From JAJFGI01 sp036397065 (GTDB lineage: Bacteria > Pseudomonadota > Alphaproteobacteria > Kiloniellales > J153): a DNA stretch of 31,594 nucleotides. The stretch covers positions 1-31,594 of the forward strand of contig DASWJP010000111.1 of the NCBI GenBank assembly GCA_036397065.1. The letters are read 5' to 3'. The notes beneath the pieces were generated by a model. It searched no databases. It was not told the origin of the DNA and saw nothing but the letters and a program-made list of their open reading frames with translations. The translations under genes were made by a program, and so were the position numbers. Within the stretch, counting starts at the first letter, position 1; each line of letters begins with the position of its first letter. Shown here piece after piece: positions 16,984 through 24,874 of this stretch.

Positions 16984-17754
16984 ATGTCCGCCTTGCTGTC
17001 CCTTGGGCCTGCCATCGGCCGCGGTGCGCGGCGGCTTTCGCAACTGGCGCTCAATTCCCTGTTGCCGCCGCGGTGTCTGGCCTGCGGCGATACGGTGGAA
17101 CAGCCGGGCGCCCTGTGCGCGGCCTGCTGGCGGGGACTGGATTTTCTCGGCCCGCCGCTCTGCGCGGTGTGCGGCCTGCCGTTCGCCTTCGACATGGGGC
17201 CGGCGGCGGTGTGCGGCGCCTGCGCGGGGGAGAAGCCGGCGTATGACCGGGCCCGTTCGGTCTTGCGCTACGACGACGGCAGCCGGGGCCTGATCCTCGG
17301 CTTCAAGCACGCCGACCGGACCGAGGGGGCACCCGCCTATGGCGCCTGGCTGGCCCGCGCCGGGGCGGAGCTATTGGCCGATACGGAGCTGATTGTGCCG
17401 GTGCCGCTGCATTGGCGGCGCCTGTTCACCCGGCGCTATAACCAGGCGGCCCTGCTGGCCCAGGCGTTGGGCCGGCAGGCGCGCCTGCCGGTGGCGCCCG
17501 ATGTGTTGCGGCGGCGGCGGCACACCCCATCCCAGGGGCACCTGAGCGCCGAGGCCCGGGCCCGCAACGTGGCCGGCGCCTTTGCCGTGGCCCCGGCCAA
17601 GCGGCACCTGGTGGCGGACCGCCGGGTGTTGCTGGTGGACGACGTGCTGACCACCGGGGCCACGGCGGCGGCGTGCGCCGCCACCTTGCGGCGGGCCGGG
17701 GTGGCGGCGGTGGATGTGCTGGTCCTCGCCCGGGTGATCCGCGCCCAGGCATGA
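16984..17754 (+). CDS. comFC: ComF/ComFC family phosphoribosyltransferase-like protein
   Basis: A 256-aa cytoplasmic protein with an N-terminal double zinc-finger region and a C-terminal PRTase domain, as in ComFC/GntX proteins linked to DNA uptake in competent bacteria. The Cys pairs are C31/C34, C45/C48, C60/C63 and C77/C80. The PRPP loop is RRVLLVDDVLTTGATAAACA. LIVPVPLHWRRLFTRRYNQA and RRRRHTPSQGHLSAEARARN are standard family blocks. An in-frame ATG at 16906 would add 26 residues without homology, so ATG 16984 is used. This gene regularly precedes grxC in alphaproteobacteria, and it does so here. Confidence 0.9.
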   Translation: MSALLSLGPAIGRGARRLSQLALNSLLPPRCLACGDTVEQPGALCAACWRGLDFLGPPLCAVCGLPFAFDMGPAAVCGACAGEKPAYDRARSVLRYDDGSRGLILGFKHADRTEGAPAYGAWLARAGAELLADTELIVPVPLHWRRLFTRRYNQAALLAQALGRQARLPVAPDVLRRRRHTPSQGHLSAEARARNVAGAFAVAPAKRHLVADRRVLLVDDVLTTGATAAACAATLRRAGVAAVDVLVLARVIRAQA

Positions 17755-17841
17755 CGGCCAGGCGTAACGAGGGCCTGTAAAACCGCCCCGCCTTTGCCTA
17801 CATTAGCGGGGAGCCGGATTCCCCGGACCAAGCAGGGCCGC

Positions 17842-18105
17842 ATGGCGCGCATTGAAGTCTATACCAGCATGTTATGCGGCTACTGTTATCGGGCCAAGAA
17901 CCTGCTCGAAAGCAAGGGGGTGGCGTTCGAGGACATCGACGTCATGACGCAGCCGGGCCGCCGGGACGAAATGATCGCGCGCAGCGGCGGCCGCACCAGC
18001 GTGCCGCAGATCTTCGTCGACGGCCGCCATATCGGCAATTGCGACGATATCTACGCCCTCGAAGCGTCGGGCAAGCTCGACAGCCTTCTGCAGGGGGCCT
18101 CGTGA
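17842..18105 (+). CDS. grxC: Glutaredoxin 3
   Basis: Small (87 aa) glutathione-dependent thiol-disulfide oxidoreductase. The dithiol active site is C12-G-Y-C15 after the first strand (MARIEVYTSMLCGYC). The cis-proline loop is SVPQIFVDGRHIGNCDDIYA, which binds glutathione. ATG 17842 gives the normal family length; the in-frame extension to 17794 is not conserved. The 3' end overlaps the amidase gene (GTGA), so the two are probably co-translated. Confidence 0.96.
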   Translation: MARIEVYTSMLCGYCYRAKNLLESKGVAFEDIDVMTQPGRRDEMIARSGGRTSVPQIFVDGRHIGNCDDIYALEASGKLDSLLQGAS

Positions 18106-18956
18106 GCCAGATCTTTACCGCCGCCTGCGTGCAGATGACCTCCGGCCGGGAGCCGGCCGGGAATATCGCCGCCGCCTCCGCCCTGATCCGCGAGGCCAGG
18201 GCGGCCGGCGCCGATCTGATCATGACCCCCGAGATCACCAACATGCTGGAGCCGAAGCGCGAGGCGATGCTGGCCAAGGCCGCGCCCGAGGCTGAGAACA
18301 CCGCCCTGGCGGCGTTCCGGGCCCTGGCTGAGGAGCTGCAGGTCTGGCTGCTGATCGGCTCCCTGGCGGTGCGGGTCGCGGCTGACAAGGCGGCGAACCG
18401 GTCGTTCCTGATCGGCCCGGCCGGGCGCATCGCCGCCCGCTATGACAAGATTCACATGTTCGACGTGAACGTAGCCGACGGGCAGAGCTACCGCGAATCC
18501 CGCGCCTTTCAAGCGGGCGGGCAGGCGGTGATCGCCGATCTGCCCTGGGGCCGTCTGGGCATGACGGTCTGTTACGACGTGCGCTTTGCCTATCTCTACC
18601 GGGTGCTGGCACAGGCGGGCGCGGCATTTCTCAGCGTCCCCGCCGCCTTCACCAAGGTGACCGGCGAGGCGCACTGGCACGTGCTGTTACGGGCGCGGGC
18701 CATCGAGACCGGCTGCTATGTCTTCGCCCCGGCGCAATGCGGCACCCACGCCGAGGGACGCCAGACCTTCGGCCATTCCCTGATCGTCGCCCCGTGGGGC
18801 GATGTGCTGGCCGACGGCGGCGAGGCACCGGGGGTGATCCTGGCCGAGATCGATCCGGCGCGGGTCGAGTCGGCCCGCGCTATGGTGCCGGCCCTGCGCC
18901 ACGACCGCGCCTTCACCGGCCCGGATACAAAACCGTTGCGCGCCGCCGGCGAATAG
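18102..18956 (+). CDS. Nit-type carbon-nitrogen hydrolase, probable deaminated glutathione amidase
   Basis: A 284-aa nitrilase-superfamily amidase of the Nit1 branch, which hydrolyses deaminated glutathione, a transaminase side product. The catalytic triad is visible: Glu44 (TPEITNML), Lys116 (YDKIHMFDV) and Cys157 (MTVCYDVRF). WHVLLRARAIETGCYVFAPA and SLIVAPWGDVLAD are also typical. The start is GTG 18102, overlapping the grxC stop (GTGA). Pairing with a glutaredoxin gene fits a glutathione-related repair role. The broader label omega-amidase is an alternative. Confidence 0.88.
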   Translation: MSQIFTAACVQMTSGREPAGNIAAASALIREARAAGADLIMTPEITNMLEPKREAMLAKAAPEAENTALAAFRALAEELQVWLLIGSLAVRVAADKAANRSFLIGPAGRIAARYDKIHMFDVNVADGQSYRESRAFQAGGQAVIADLPWGRLGMTVCYDVRFAYLYRVLAQAGAAFLSVPAAFTKVTGEAHWHVLLRARAIETGCYVFAPAQCGTHAEGRQTFGHSLIVAPWGDVLADGGEAPGVILAEIDPARVESARAMVPALRHDRAFTGPDTKPLRAAGE

Positions 18957-19073
18957 GGCGGCTCCCCGCCGCGCTGCGGTTCAGGTTCGTTGCTCCTCGG
19001 CATTCCGTGATTGCACTCGTTGCGTGGGCATCCCATGCTGCCCGTTCCGGGGACAAAACGAGGAGCCGCGCGC

Positions 19074-19706
19074 ATGCCAGCCTATGAACTCCTGATTCCA
19101 TTTTTCATTGCGACCTCGATCTTTGCCTGCGTCCCCGGACCCGGGATGTTCTACGCGGCGGCCCAGACCATTGCGCGCGGGCGTCGTGCCGGGTGGTTGT
19201 CAGCCGTTGGATTACATATCGGTGGCTATGCCCATATTCTCGCGGCAGCCCTCGGCCTGGCCGTGCTGCTGGAGCTGGTCCCGGTTCTCTATACGGTCCT
19301 GAAGTTTGCCGGGGCCGCCTATCTGATCTGGCTCGGCATCCGGATTTTCACGTCCCCGGCGACTCAAGGCATGGTGAGAGAGGAACTTGAAACCAGGACG
19401 CGCCGCCGCGCATTTTGGGAAAGCGTAACCGTCGAAGTGCTGAACCCCAAGACCGCGCTCTTCTACCTGGCCTTTCTGCCCCAGTTTACGGATATGAACG
19501 CCGCCCTGCCGATCTGGGGGCAGATTCTCGTGCTTGGCGTGATTGTAAATTTCATGTTCTCGGGCACGGATGTCGTGTGCGTCCTGCTGTCCGAAAGGAT
19601 CACTAAGCTGCTGGTCACGTCCCGGGCCGCTCATCGATGGGCGCACCGGGTCGGCGGTGGCATCGTCGTGGCACTAGGGGTCAATCTCGCGGCGTCACGG
19701 CAGTAA
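19074..19706 (+). CDS. LysE/RhtB family amino-acid exporter
   Basis: Inner-membrane protein of 210 aa with about six hydrophobic segments, typical of RhtB/LysE exporters of amino acids or related small molecules. Diagnostic blocks are CVPGPGMFYAAAQTIARGRR near the N-terminus, GGYAHILAAALGLAVLLE, YLIWLGIRIF and VLNPKTALFYLAFLPQF. The start ATG 19074 has a strong GAGGAG ribosome site; the in-frame extension to 19011 is not conserved. It lies between the grxC-nit pair and the methyltransferase/DUF1178 genes, a block that I expect to be contiguous in relatives, so it may be an insertion. It is convergent with the next gene (10-nt gap). Its substrate is not predictable. Confidence 0.9.
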   Translation: MPAYELLIPFFIATSIFACVPGPGMFYAAAQTIARGRRAGWLSAVGLHIGGYAHILAAALGLAVLLELVPVLYTVLKFAGAAYLIWLGIRIFTSPATQGMVREELETRTRRRAFWESVTVEVLNPKTALFYLAFLPQFTDMNAALPIWGQILVLGVIVNFMFSGTDVVCVLLSERITKLLVTSRAAHRWAHRVGGGIVVALGVNLAASRQ

Positions 19707-19716
19707 CCGCTGCGGA

Positions 19717-20334
19717 TCAAACGCGGTGGTTTGCCGAGGGCATTCCAGTTGATCGACGCGGACCGGTGAGCGGACCTTCATTGTACGCACAGATCCGCTG
19801 CACCGCCGCCGGGCGCGGGGTGTCCACGAGCATGTCTTCGTAGGCGACGACGCGCAGTGCGCCGCGCACTACCTCCAGCAACTCGCCATGACGCAGCAGG
19901 TGATCCGGATTGCCTGGCCGGCCGAAGCGCTCGTTGCCTTCGGCGAAGGTCTCGTAGATCAGCACGCCTTCGGGTGCGACTACCGCAATCAAGGCCGGGA
20001 GCAACGGCCGATAGAGATAGTTGGTGACGACGATGCCGGCGAAGTGCCGGCCGGCGAGGGGGAAGCGGCTGCCATCTTCCAGGTCCGCTTGCAGGCGCTC
20101 CAGATCCGGCCGGGTCCCCAGATCGTCCAGGGCGGACATATCCCGATCGATGGCTGTCACCGGGTGGCCGCGGTCGAGAAACAGGCGCGTATGCCGGCCG
20201 CCGCCGCAGGCGACATCGAGAACCGGTCCGCCTGCGGGCACCAGGCCGGCGAAGCGTTCGATCCAGGCCGATGGCGCGGTCAGCGCCAAGTGGCGCCGGG
20301 GGTCACTGTTTGGCGGTGCCTTGTGCTGGCTCAT
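19717..20334 (-). CDS. Small class I SAM-dependent methyltransferase
   Basis: A 205-aa protein with a methyltransferase-11/TehB-like fold. The SAM loop is PVLDVACGGGRHTRLFLDRG, then the acidic ribose-binding end of strand 2 (VTAIDRDMSAL), LQADLEDGSRFPLAGRHFAG, and IVVTNYLYRPLLPALIAVVA with PEGVLIYETFAEGNERFGRP. ATG 20332-20334 is preceded by AGG at good spacing. Substrate unknown; a small-molecule target is likely. It is divergent from the DUF1178 gene. Confidence 0.85.
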   Translation of the reverse strand: MSQHKAPPNSDPRRHLALTAPSAWIERFAGLVPAGGPVLDVACGGGRHTRLFLDRGHPVTAIDRDMSALDDLGTRPDLERLQADLEDGSRFPLAGRHFAGIVVTNYLYRPLLPALIAVVAPEGVLIYETFAEGNERFGRPGNPDHLLRHGELLEVVRGALRVVAYEDMLVDTPRPAAVQRICAYNEGPLTGPRRSTGMPSANHRV

Positions 20335-20444
20335 CAACCTCGTCCTAGGCCCTTGCCGACGCTGGATATAGTCGCCATCTTGATAGCAGGTAGCCGGTTG
20401 AGGGAATGCCGGGTTGCCGGTGGAGCAACGGTTGTGGATAGGCG

Positions 20445-20879
20445 ATGATCGTTTATGATCTGAAGTGCCGGAAGGGCCATGGCTTCGAAGCCTGGTTCCG
20501 CGACAGCGCCGCCTACGACGAACAGGCGGCGGCGGGCAAGGTGACGTGCCCGACATGCGGCTCGCGCCGGGTGGAAAAGGCACCCATGGCCCCGCGCGTG
20601 GCCAAGTCGCGCGGCAGCGATGCGCCGGGCCGCAGCGACGATCCGGATACGGCCCGCCATAAGATGGTGATGCACGCCGCGCGCGAGATTCAGCGCAAGG
20701 TCCAGGAAAGCTGCGATTACGTCGGCCCGGAATTTGCCGAAGAAGCGCGGCGCATTCATTACGGCGAAACCGATCCGCGCGGCATCTATGGCGAAACCTC
20801 CGACGACGAGGCCAGCGCCTTGCGCGAGGAAGGTGTCGAGTTTGGCCGCATCCCCTGGCCGGCGCGGCACGACTCATAG
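20445..20879 (+). CDS. DUF1178 family protein with N-terminal zinc ribbon
   Basis: A 144-aa protein of unknown function widespread in Alpha- and Betaproteobacteria. It starts with MIVYDLKCRKGHGFEAWFRD (first Cys pair region) and has a second knuckle, VTCPTCGSRRVEKAPMAP, a FmdB-like zinc ribbon. The C-terminal part (DYVGPEFAEEARRIHYGETD, RGIYGE) is the DUF1178 hallmark. It sits between two divergent or convergent methyltransferase genes in the usual nit-DUF1178-ubiG block. No enzymatic residues are recognised. Confidence 0.93.
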   Translation: MIVYDLKCRKGHGFEAWFRDSAAYDEQAAAGKVTCPTCGSRRVEKAPMAPRVAKSRGSDAPGRSDDPDTARHKMVMHAAREIQRKVQESCDYVGPEFAEEARRIHYGETDPRGIYGETSDDEASALREEGVEFGRIPWPARHDS

Positions 20880-20898
20880 CCGGTTTCGCCAGCACGGC

Positions 20899-21663
20899 TC
20901 ACGGCTTGCTCGCTTGAATCATATAGTTGATATCCAGATCGCGGCCGAGGCGCCAAGTGCCGGTGAGCGGGCTGTAGGCCAGTCCGCTGACGTCGGCGAT
21001 GGTGAGGCCGCTGCGTCGGACCATGGCGGCCAGCTCCGACGGGCGCAGGAACTTGCGGAAGTCGTGGGTGCCGACCGGCAGCCAGCGCAGCACGTATTCG
21101 GCGCCGACGATGGCCGCGAGAAACGATTTCGGCGTGCGGTTCAGGGTGGCCAGGATCATGGCGCCGCCGCCGCGCGTCAGCGACGCGGCGGTGGCGACGA
21201 AGGCCGCCGGGTCGGCCACGTGCTCGACCACTTCCATGGTCAGCACGCAATCGAACTGTTCGCCGGCCGTCGCCAGATCCTCGGCGCTGACGTTCCGGTA
21301 GTCGATGTCCAGGCCGCTGTCGGTGGCGTGCCGGCGGGCCACGGCGATGGCCTCGGCGCCGGCATCGATGCCGGTGAGGCGTGCACCCAGGCGCGTCAGC
21401 GGCTCACACAGCAACCCGCCGCCACAGCCGATATCGAGAATGCGCAGACCATCGAGGGGGGCGTCGGCGCTACCGTCGCGGTTGAAATGCGCCGCCAGCC
21501 GGTCGCGGACGTAGGCCAGGCGCGCCGGGTTCATCCGGTGCAGGGGCGCGAACTTGCCATCGGCGGCCCACCACTCGTCGGCCATGGCGGCAAAGCGCGC
21601 CACCTCGGCGGCATCGATGCTGGCGCCGGTGGCTCCGGTGGGAAGGGGTGCGGTTGATCTCAT
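20899..21663 (-). CDS. ubiG: Ubiquinone biosynthesis O-methyltransferase
   Basis: Class I SAM methyltransferase (254 aa) that carries out both O-methylations in ubiquinone synthesis. ATG 21661-21663 has GGAGG upstream; the longer frame to 21747 is not family-like. Motifs: SIDAAEVARFAAMADEWW, GKFAPLHRMNPARLAYVRD, the SAM site LRILDIGCGGGLLCEPLTRL, GIDAGAEAIAVARRHA, CVLTMEVVEHVADPAAFV, LATLNRTPKSFLAAIVGAEY and WLPVGTHDFRKFLRPSEL. Membrane-associated ubiquinone biosynthesis also indicates an aerobic or facultative organism. It is divergent from lysC, as is usual in alphaproteobacteria. Confidence 0.97.
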   Translation of the reverse strand: MRSTAPLPTGATGASIDAAEVARFAAMADEWWAADGKFAPLHRMNPARLAYVRDRLAAHFNRDGSADAPLDGLRILDIGCGGGLLCEPLTRLGARLTGIDAGAEAIAVARRHATDSGLDIDYRNVSAEDLATAGEQFDCVLTMEVVEHVADPAAFVATAASLTRGGGAMILATLNRTPKSFLAAIVGAEYVLRWLPVGTHDFRKFLRPSELAAMVRRSGLTIADVSGLAYSPLTGTWRLGRDLDINYMIQASKP

Positions 21664-21848
21664 GCGCCTCCGGTTTGCGCCGGGCGGCATGCTTGCGCCC
21701 GTCCCGGCGATAAGGGTATGCATAGCCGCCCGCCGCCGCCCCGGCAACCGGCCCGGTCAATGGCCCGGCCGCCGGACCGCAGCCGCGGGTCATTGCGTGG
21801 TCCCGAACCCTGGGGCCTGGGATGTGCGGAAACGGGACGCGGAAGGCT

Positions 21849-23069
21849 ATGGCCCGCATCGTTATGAAATTCGGCGGCACGTCGGTGGCGGATGTGGAGC
21901 GCATCCGCAATGTGGCCAATCGGGTCAAGGCCGAGGCCGACCGCGGCCATCACCTGGTGGTGGTGGTCTCCGCCATGTCCGGGGTCACCAACCAATTGGT
22001 CGACTATGCCGCCGCGGCCGCCAGCCTGTACGAGTTGCGCGAATACGACGTAGTGGTCTCCTCGGGCGAGCAGGTAACCGCCGGCCTGCTGGCCATCGTG
22101 CTGCAGGACCTGGGCGTTTCGGCCCGCTCGTGGATGGGCTGGCAAATTCCCATCGAGACCACCGATGCACACGGCAACGCGCGGATCGAGCGCATCGATA
22201 CCAACGAAATCGAACGCCGGTTCGGCGAAGGCCAGGTGGCCGTGGTCGCCGGCTTTCAGGGGGTCAGCCCGCTGGGCCGGATCACCACCCTGGGGCGTGG
22301 CGGCTCCGATACCTCGGCGGTGGCCTTGGCGGCCGCCTTGCGGGCCGAGCGTTGCGACATCTTCACGGATGTGGACGGCGTCTATACCTGCGACCCGCGC
22401 ATCGTTCCCAAGGCGCGCAAGCTGGCCAAGATTACCTACGAGGAAATGCTGGAGATGGCCTCGCTCGGCGCCAAGGTTCTGCAAACCCGCTCGGTCGAGA
22501 TGGCCATGAAGGAGCGGGTGCGCGTACAGGTTCTCTCCAGCTTCACCGATACCCCCGGCACACTTGTGGTCGACGAGGATGAAATCGTGGAAAAGGCAAT
22601 CGTCAGTGGAATTACCTATAGCCGGGACGAAGCGAAGATCACGCTGACCAGCGTACCCGATCGTCCCGGCGCCGCCGCCGGCATCTTCGGGCCGTTGGCG
22701 GATGCGTCCATCAACGTGGACATGATCGTCCAGAACGTCGCCGCCGACAGCAAGACGACGGATCTGACCTTCACCGTACGCAAGTCCGAGCTGAACCGGG
22801 CCGTCAAGGTGCTGGAGGATCAGCGCGGCGTTCTCGGCTATGGCGAACTGCGCGCCGACCCGAACGTGGTCAAGGTGTCGGTCATTGGCGTGGGCATGCG
22901 TTCGCATGCCGGTGTGGCGAAAAGCATGTTCACCACCTTGGCGCAGAAGGGCATCAACATCCAGGTGATCTCCACCTCGGAAATCAAGATCAGCGTCCTG
23001 GTGGCGGAGGAATACACCGAACTGGCGGTGCGCAGCCTGCATGCCGCCTATGGGTTGGACAAGGCGTAA
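21849..23069 (+). CDS. lysC: Aspartate kinase
   Basis: First enzyme of the aspartate family pathway, phosphorylating L-aspartate for lysine, threonine and methionine synthesis. The 406-aa product is a monofunctional aspartokinase with a kinase domain (MARIVMKFGGTSVADVERIR, VVSAMSGVTNQL, VSSGEQVTAGLLA, GRGGSDTSAVALAAALRAE, VDGVYTCDPRIV). Two C-terminal ACT domains follow (ITLTSVPDRPGAAAGIFGPL; VSVIGVGMRSHAGVAKSMF) for feedback by lysine/threonine. ATG 21849 is chosen over 21822 because KFGGTS lies at the normal distance. An internal start for a separate beta subunit, as seen in some relatives, cannot be judged. Confidence 0.97.
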   Translation: MARIVMKFGGTSVADVERIRNVANRVKAEADRGHHLVVVVSAMSGVTNQLVDYAAAAASLYELREYDVVVSSGEQVTAGLLAIVLQDLGVSARSWMGWQIPIETTDAHGNARIERIDTNEIERRFGEGQVAVVAGFQGVSPLGRITTLGRGGSDTSAVALAAALRAERCDIFTDVDGVYTCDPRIVPKARKLAKITYEEMLEMASLGAKVLQTRSVEMAMKERVRVQVLSSFTDTPGTLVVDEDEIVEKAIVSGITYSRDEAKITLTSVPDRPGAAAGIFGPLADASINVDMIVQNVAADSKTTDLTFTVRKSELNRAVKVLEDQRGVLGYGELRADPNVVKVSVIGVGMRSHAGVAKSMFTTLAQKGINIQVISTSEIKISVLVAEEYTELAVRSLHAAYGLDKA

Positions 23070-23082
23070 TCCGGACCGCGGC

Positions 23083-23100
23083 GGCCGGGCGATCCCGGCC
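23083..23100 (+). terminator. Hairpin downstream of lysC
   Basis: GGCCGGG-cgat-CCCGGCC is a perfect 7-bp stem with a 4-nt loop beginning 13 nt after the lysC stop. No U tract follows, so termination may depend on other factors or the hairpin may only protect the mRNA end. The rest of the gap to rodZ (23101-23341) shows AT-richer sequence around 23165-23200 that probably contains the rodZ promoter, but no convincing hexamer pair. Confidence 0.45.
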
Positions 23101-23341
23101 GATCCTTGAAAAAGTGGCGGAAACCTGGGGATTTCCGGGAAAGGTTTGTGGCCCCCGCCCGGTATTTGTTAAAAGACTGGTAATACGGGTGATGGTAAAA
23201 ATGCCGCTAATCCTTGCCGAGGCACAACCGCTGCGTCGAATGTAGCAGCCGCGCCCAGGCAGGGATGGTCAGCGCCGCCGATCCTGGACCTGTGGCGCGC
23301 AGTTGGCCGATGCCGGCACCAAGCGAGGGCGGTGACAACCC

Positions 23342-24700
23342 GTGGCGATATTGCACGAGAAAGTGGATCACGAGCCTAAGCTCGAGTTCAGCGGACCGTT
23401 CGGCCATGGGCCGCGCGAGACGGTCGCCGATTTGGTGCGCCGGGCGCGTAAGGATTTCGGTCAGGATCTGCGCACCGTCGCCGAGGTTCTGCGCATTCGC
23501 CTCGCCTATCTGGAGGCCATCGAAAGCGGTGACTTCGACCGGCTGCCCGGCACCACCTATGCGGTCGGTTTCTTACGCACCTACGCAGATTACCTGGGCC
23601 TCGACGGCGAGGAAATCGTCGAGCGCTTCAAGGCCGAGACCCAGGCCGCCGAGCGGCGCTCCGAACTGATCTTCCCGGAACCGGTCGCGGAAGGCCGAAT
23701 TCCCGGCGGGGCCATCATCTTTGTCTCCGTTCTCTTGCTGGCGTTGGCCTATGGCGGCTGGTTCTACCTCTCGCAGCAGGGCCGCTCCGTCGCCGATCTG
23801 ATTCCCGCCTGGCCGTCGCAGACGCAAACGGCCACGGCCCCTGAGGCCGAACAAACGCCCGTTGCCGCCGCGCCCGCCAGCACTGAGAGCCCGGCGGACC
23901 AAGGCCCGGCGTCCGCCGAAGCGGCGGCCGAGGCGACGATGAGCGAAGCCAAAGCGCCCGAAATGACCGCACCCGCGGTTACTGTGTCCGAGCCGAAGGC
24001 ACCCGAAGTGACGGTGCCCGAGGTGACGGTGCCGAAGGTCGTCACCCCCACCGCCGCACCGGCGGCCCAGACGAGCCCGCCCGCCGCCACCGAGTCCACC
24101 GGCGCACCGCCCACAGCAGACACGGTGGCAACGCCGGGCGCTTCGACATCGGATACCGTGGATACGGCGCCGGAGCCGCCAACCCTAACCACCCTGGCCG
24201 AAGCGGCGGCAGCCCAGGCGCTAGCACCGGCCCCCGCGCCTGAACAACCGGCATTCGAATCGGCCGCACCCAGCCCGGTGGCATCCAGCCCAGTGGCATC
24301 CAGCCCTGAGCCGACGAGTTTAGCGGCCGCGGCCGACCAGACCGTGCTGATTCCGGCCCCGCCGACCAGCTCCGAGACGGTGATCATTCCCGATGACCGG
24401 TCGCCGCGGGTCTATGGCGGCAGCAACGACGAGTCGCGCATCGTCATCCGCGCCCTGCAGGATAGCTGGGTGCAGGTGCGCGACCCCCAGGAAGCCATCC
24501 TTCTGACCCGGGTGTTGCGCGCCGGCGACAGCTACCGGGTGCCCAACGTTGCCGGCTTGACCCTGCTGACCGGCAATGCCGGGGGCATCGAGCTGGAGGT
24601 GGACGGTATCCGCCTGCCGCCGGCCGGACCGCCCGGAGCGGTGCGCCGCTCGATCGCCCTCGACCCGGCACAACTGCTCAGCGGCACGGCCAATCGCTAG
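23342..24700 (+). CDS. rodZ: RodZ-like helix-turn-helix membrane protein with DUF4115 domain
   Basis: A 452-aa bitopic inner-membrane protein of the cell-shape/MreB-associated RodZ type. A cytoplasmic HTH domain spans about 24-105 (ETVADLVRRARKDFGQDLRT, LRIRLAYLEAIESGDFDRLP, TYAVGFLRTYADYLGLD). A basic stretch and one transmembrane segment at about 122-143 (GGAIIFVSVLLLALAYGGWF) follow. The periplasmic linker (150-345) is long and Pro/Ala/Thr-rich with short repeats (APEVTVPEVTVPKV; SPVASSPVASSP). The C-terminal DUF4115 domain includes RIVIRALQDSWVQVRDPQEA and VLRAGDSYRVPNVAGLTLLT. It starts at GTG 23342; no ATG alternative preserves the N-terminus. rodZ-ispG-hisS adjacency is common in proteobacteria and supports the call. 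Confidence 0.9.
   Translation: MAILHEKVDHEPKLEFSGPFGHGPRETVADLVRRARKDFGQDLRTVAEVLRIRLAYLEAIESGDFDRLPGTTYAVGFLRTYADYLGLDGEEIVERFKAETQAAERRSELIFPEPVAEGRIPGGAIIFVSVLLLALAYGGWFYLSQQGRSVADLIPAWPSQTQTATAPEAEQTPVAAAPASTESPADQGPASAEAAAEATMSEAKAPEMTAPAVTVSEPKAPEVTVPEVTVPKVVTPTAAPAAQTSPPAATESTGAPPTADTVATPGASTSDTVDTAPEPPTLTTLAEAAAAQALAPAPAPEQPAFESAAPSPVASSPVASSPEPTSLAAAADQTVLIPAPPTSSETVIIPDDRSPRVYGGSNDESRIVIRALQDSWVQVRDPQEAILLTRVLRAGDSYRVPNVAGLTLLTGNAGGIELEVDGIRLPPAGPPGAVRRSIALDPAQLLSGTANR
24271..24306 (+). repeat. 15-bp tandem repeat inside the rodZ linker
   Basis: CAGCCCGGTGGCATC, CAGCCCAGTGGCATC and a partial CAGCCC follow each other, encoding SPVAS-SPVAS-SP. With the nearby GTGACGGTGCCCGAG-type units (APEVTVPEVTVPK, about 24000-24040) it suggests replication slippage in the low-complexity periplasmic spacer. 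In-frame unit length keeps the protein intact. Confidence 0.7.
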
Positions 24701-24874
24701 CCGCCAATGGTTGACGGCGTGCGCCGGTCCCGGGGCCCGTGATATTGCCGCAAATCCCCCTCGGCCTTGCAGTTGCAGGCGAAAACGCGCATGTTCTGGG
24801 CGGCGGCGACGCGGCCCAGTGCCTGGGCGGGACGCCGGAACAGCGTGGAATCAACGATCTTTGAGAGTCGGTCG

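Noticed and set aside
21664..21747. Upstream start for ubiG
   Set aside because: The added residues are Arg/Pro-rich without homology; ATG 21663 has a GGAGG-type site and family-like N-terminus.
23940..24310. Possible CRISPR-like or satellite array in rodZ
   Set aside because: The repeats are 15 bp or shorter, in frame, and encode the Pro/Ala/Val-rich periplasmic linker; there are no spacers of uniform length.
24767..24874. In-frame TTG-initiated extension of ispG
   Set aside because: The extra 36 residues are not seen in the family and lack a ribosome site; ATG 24875 gives the normal N-terminus.
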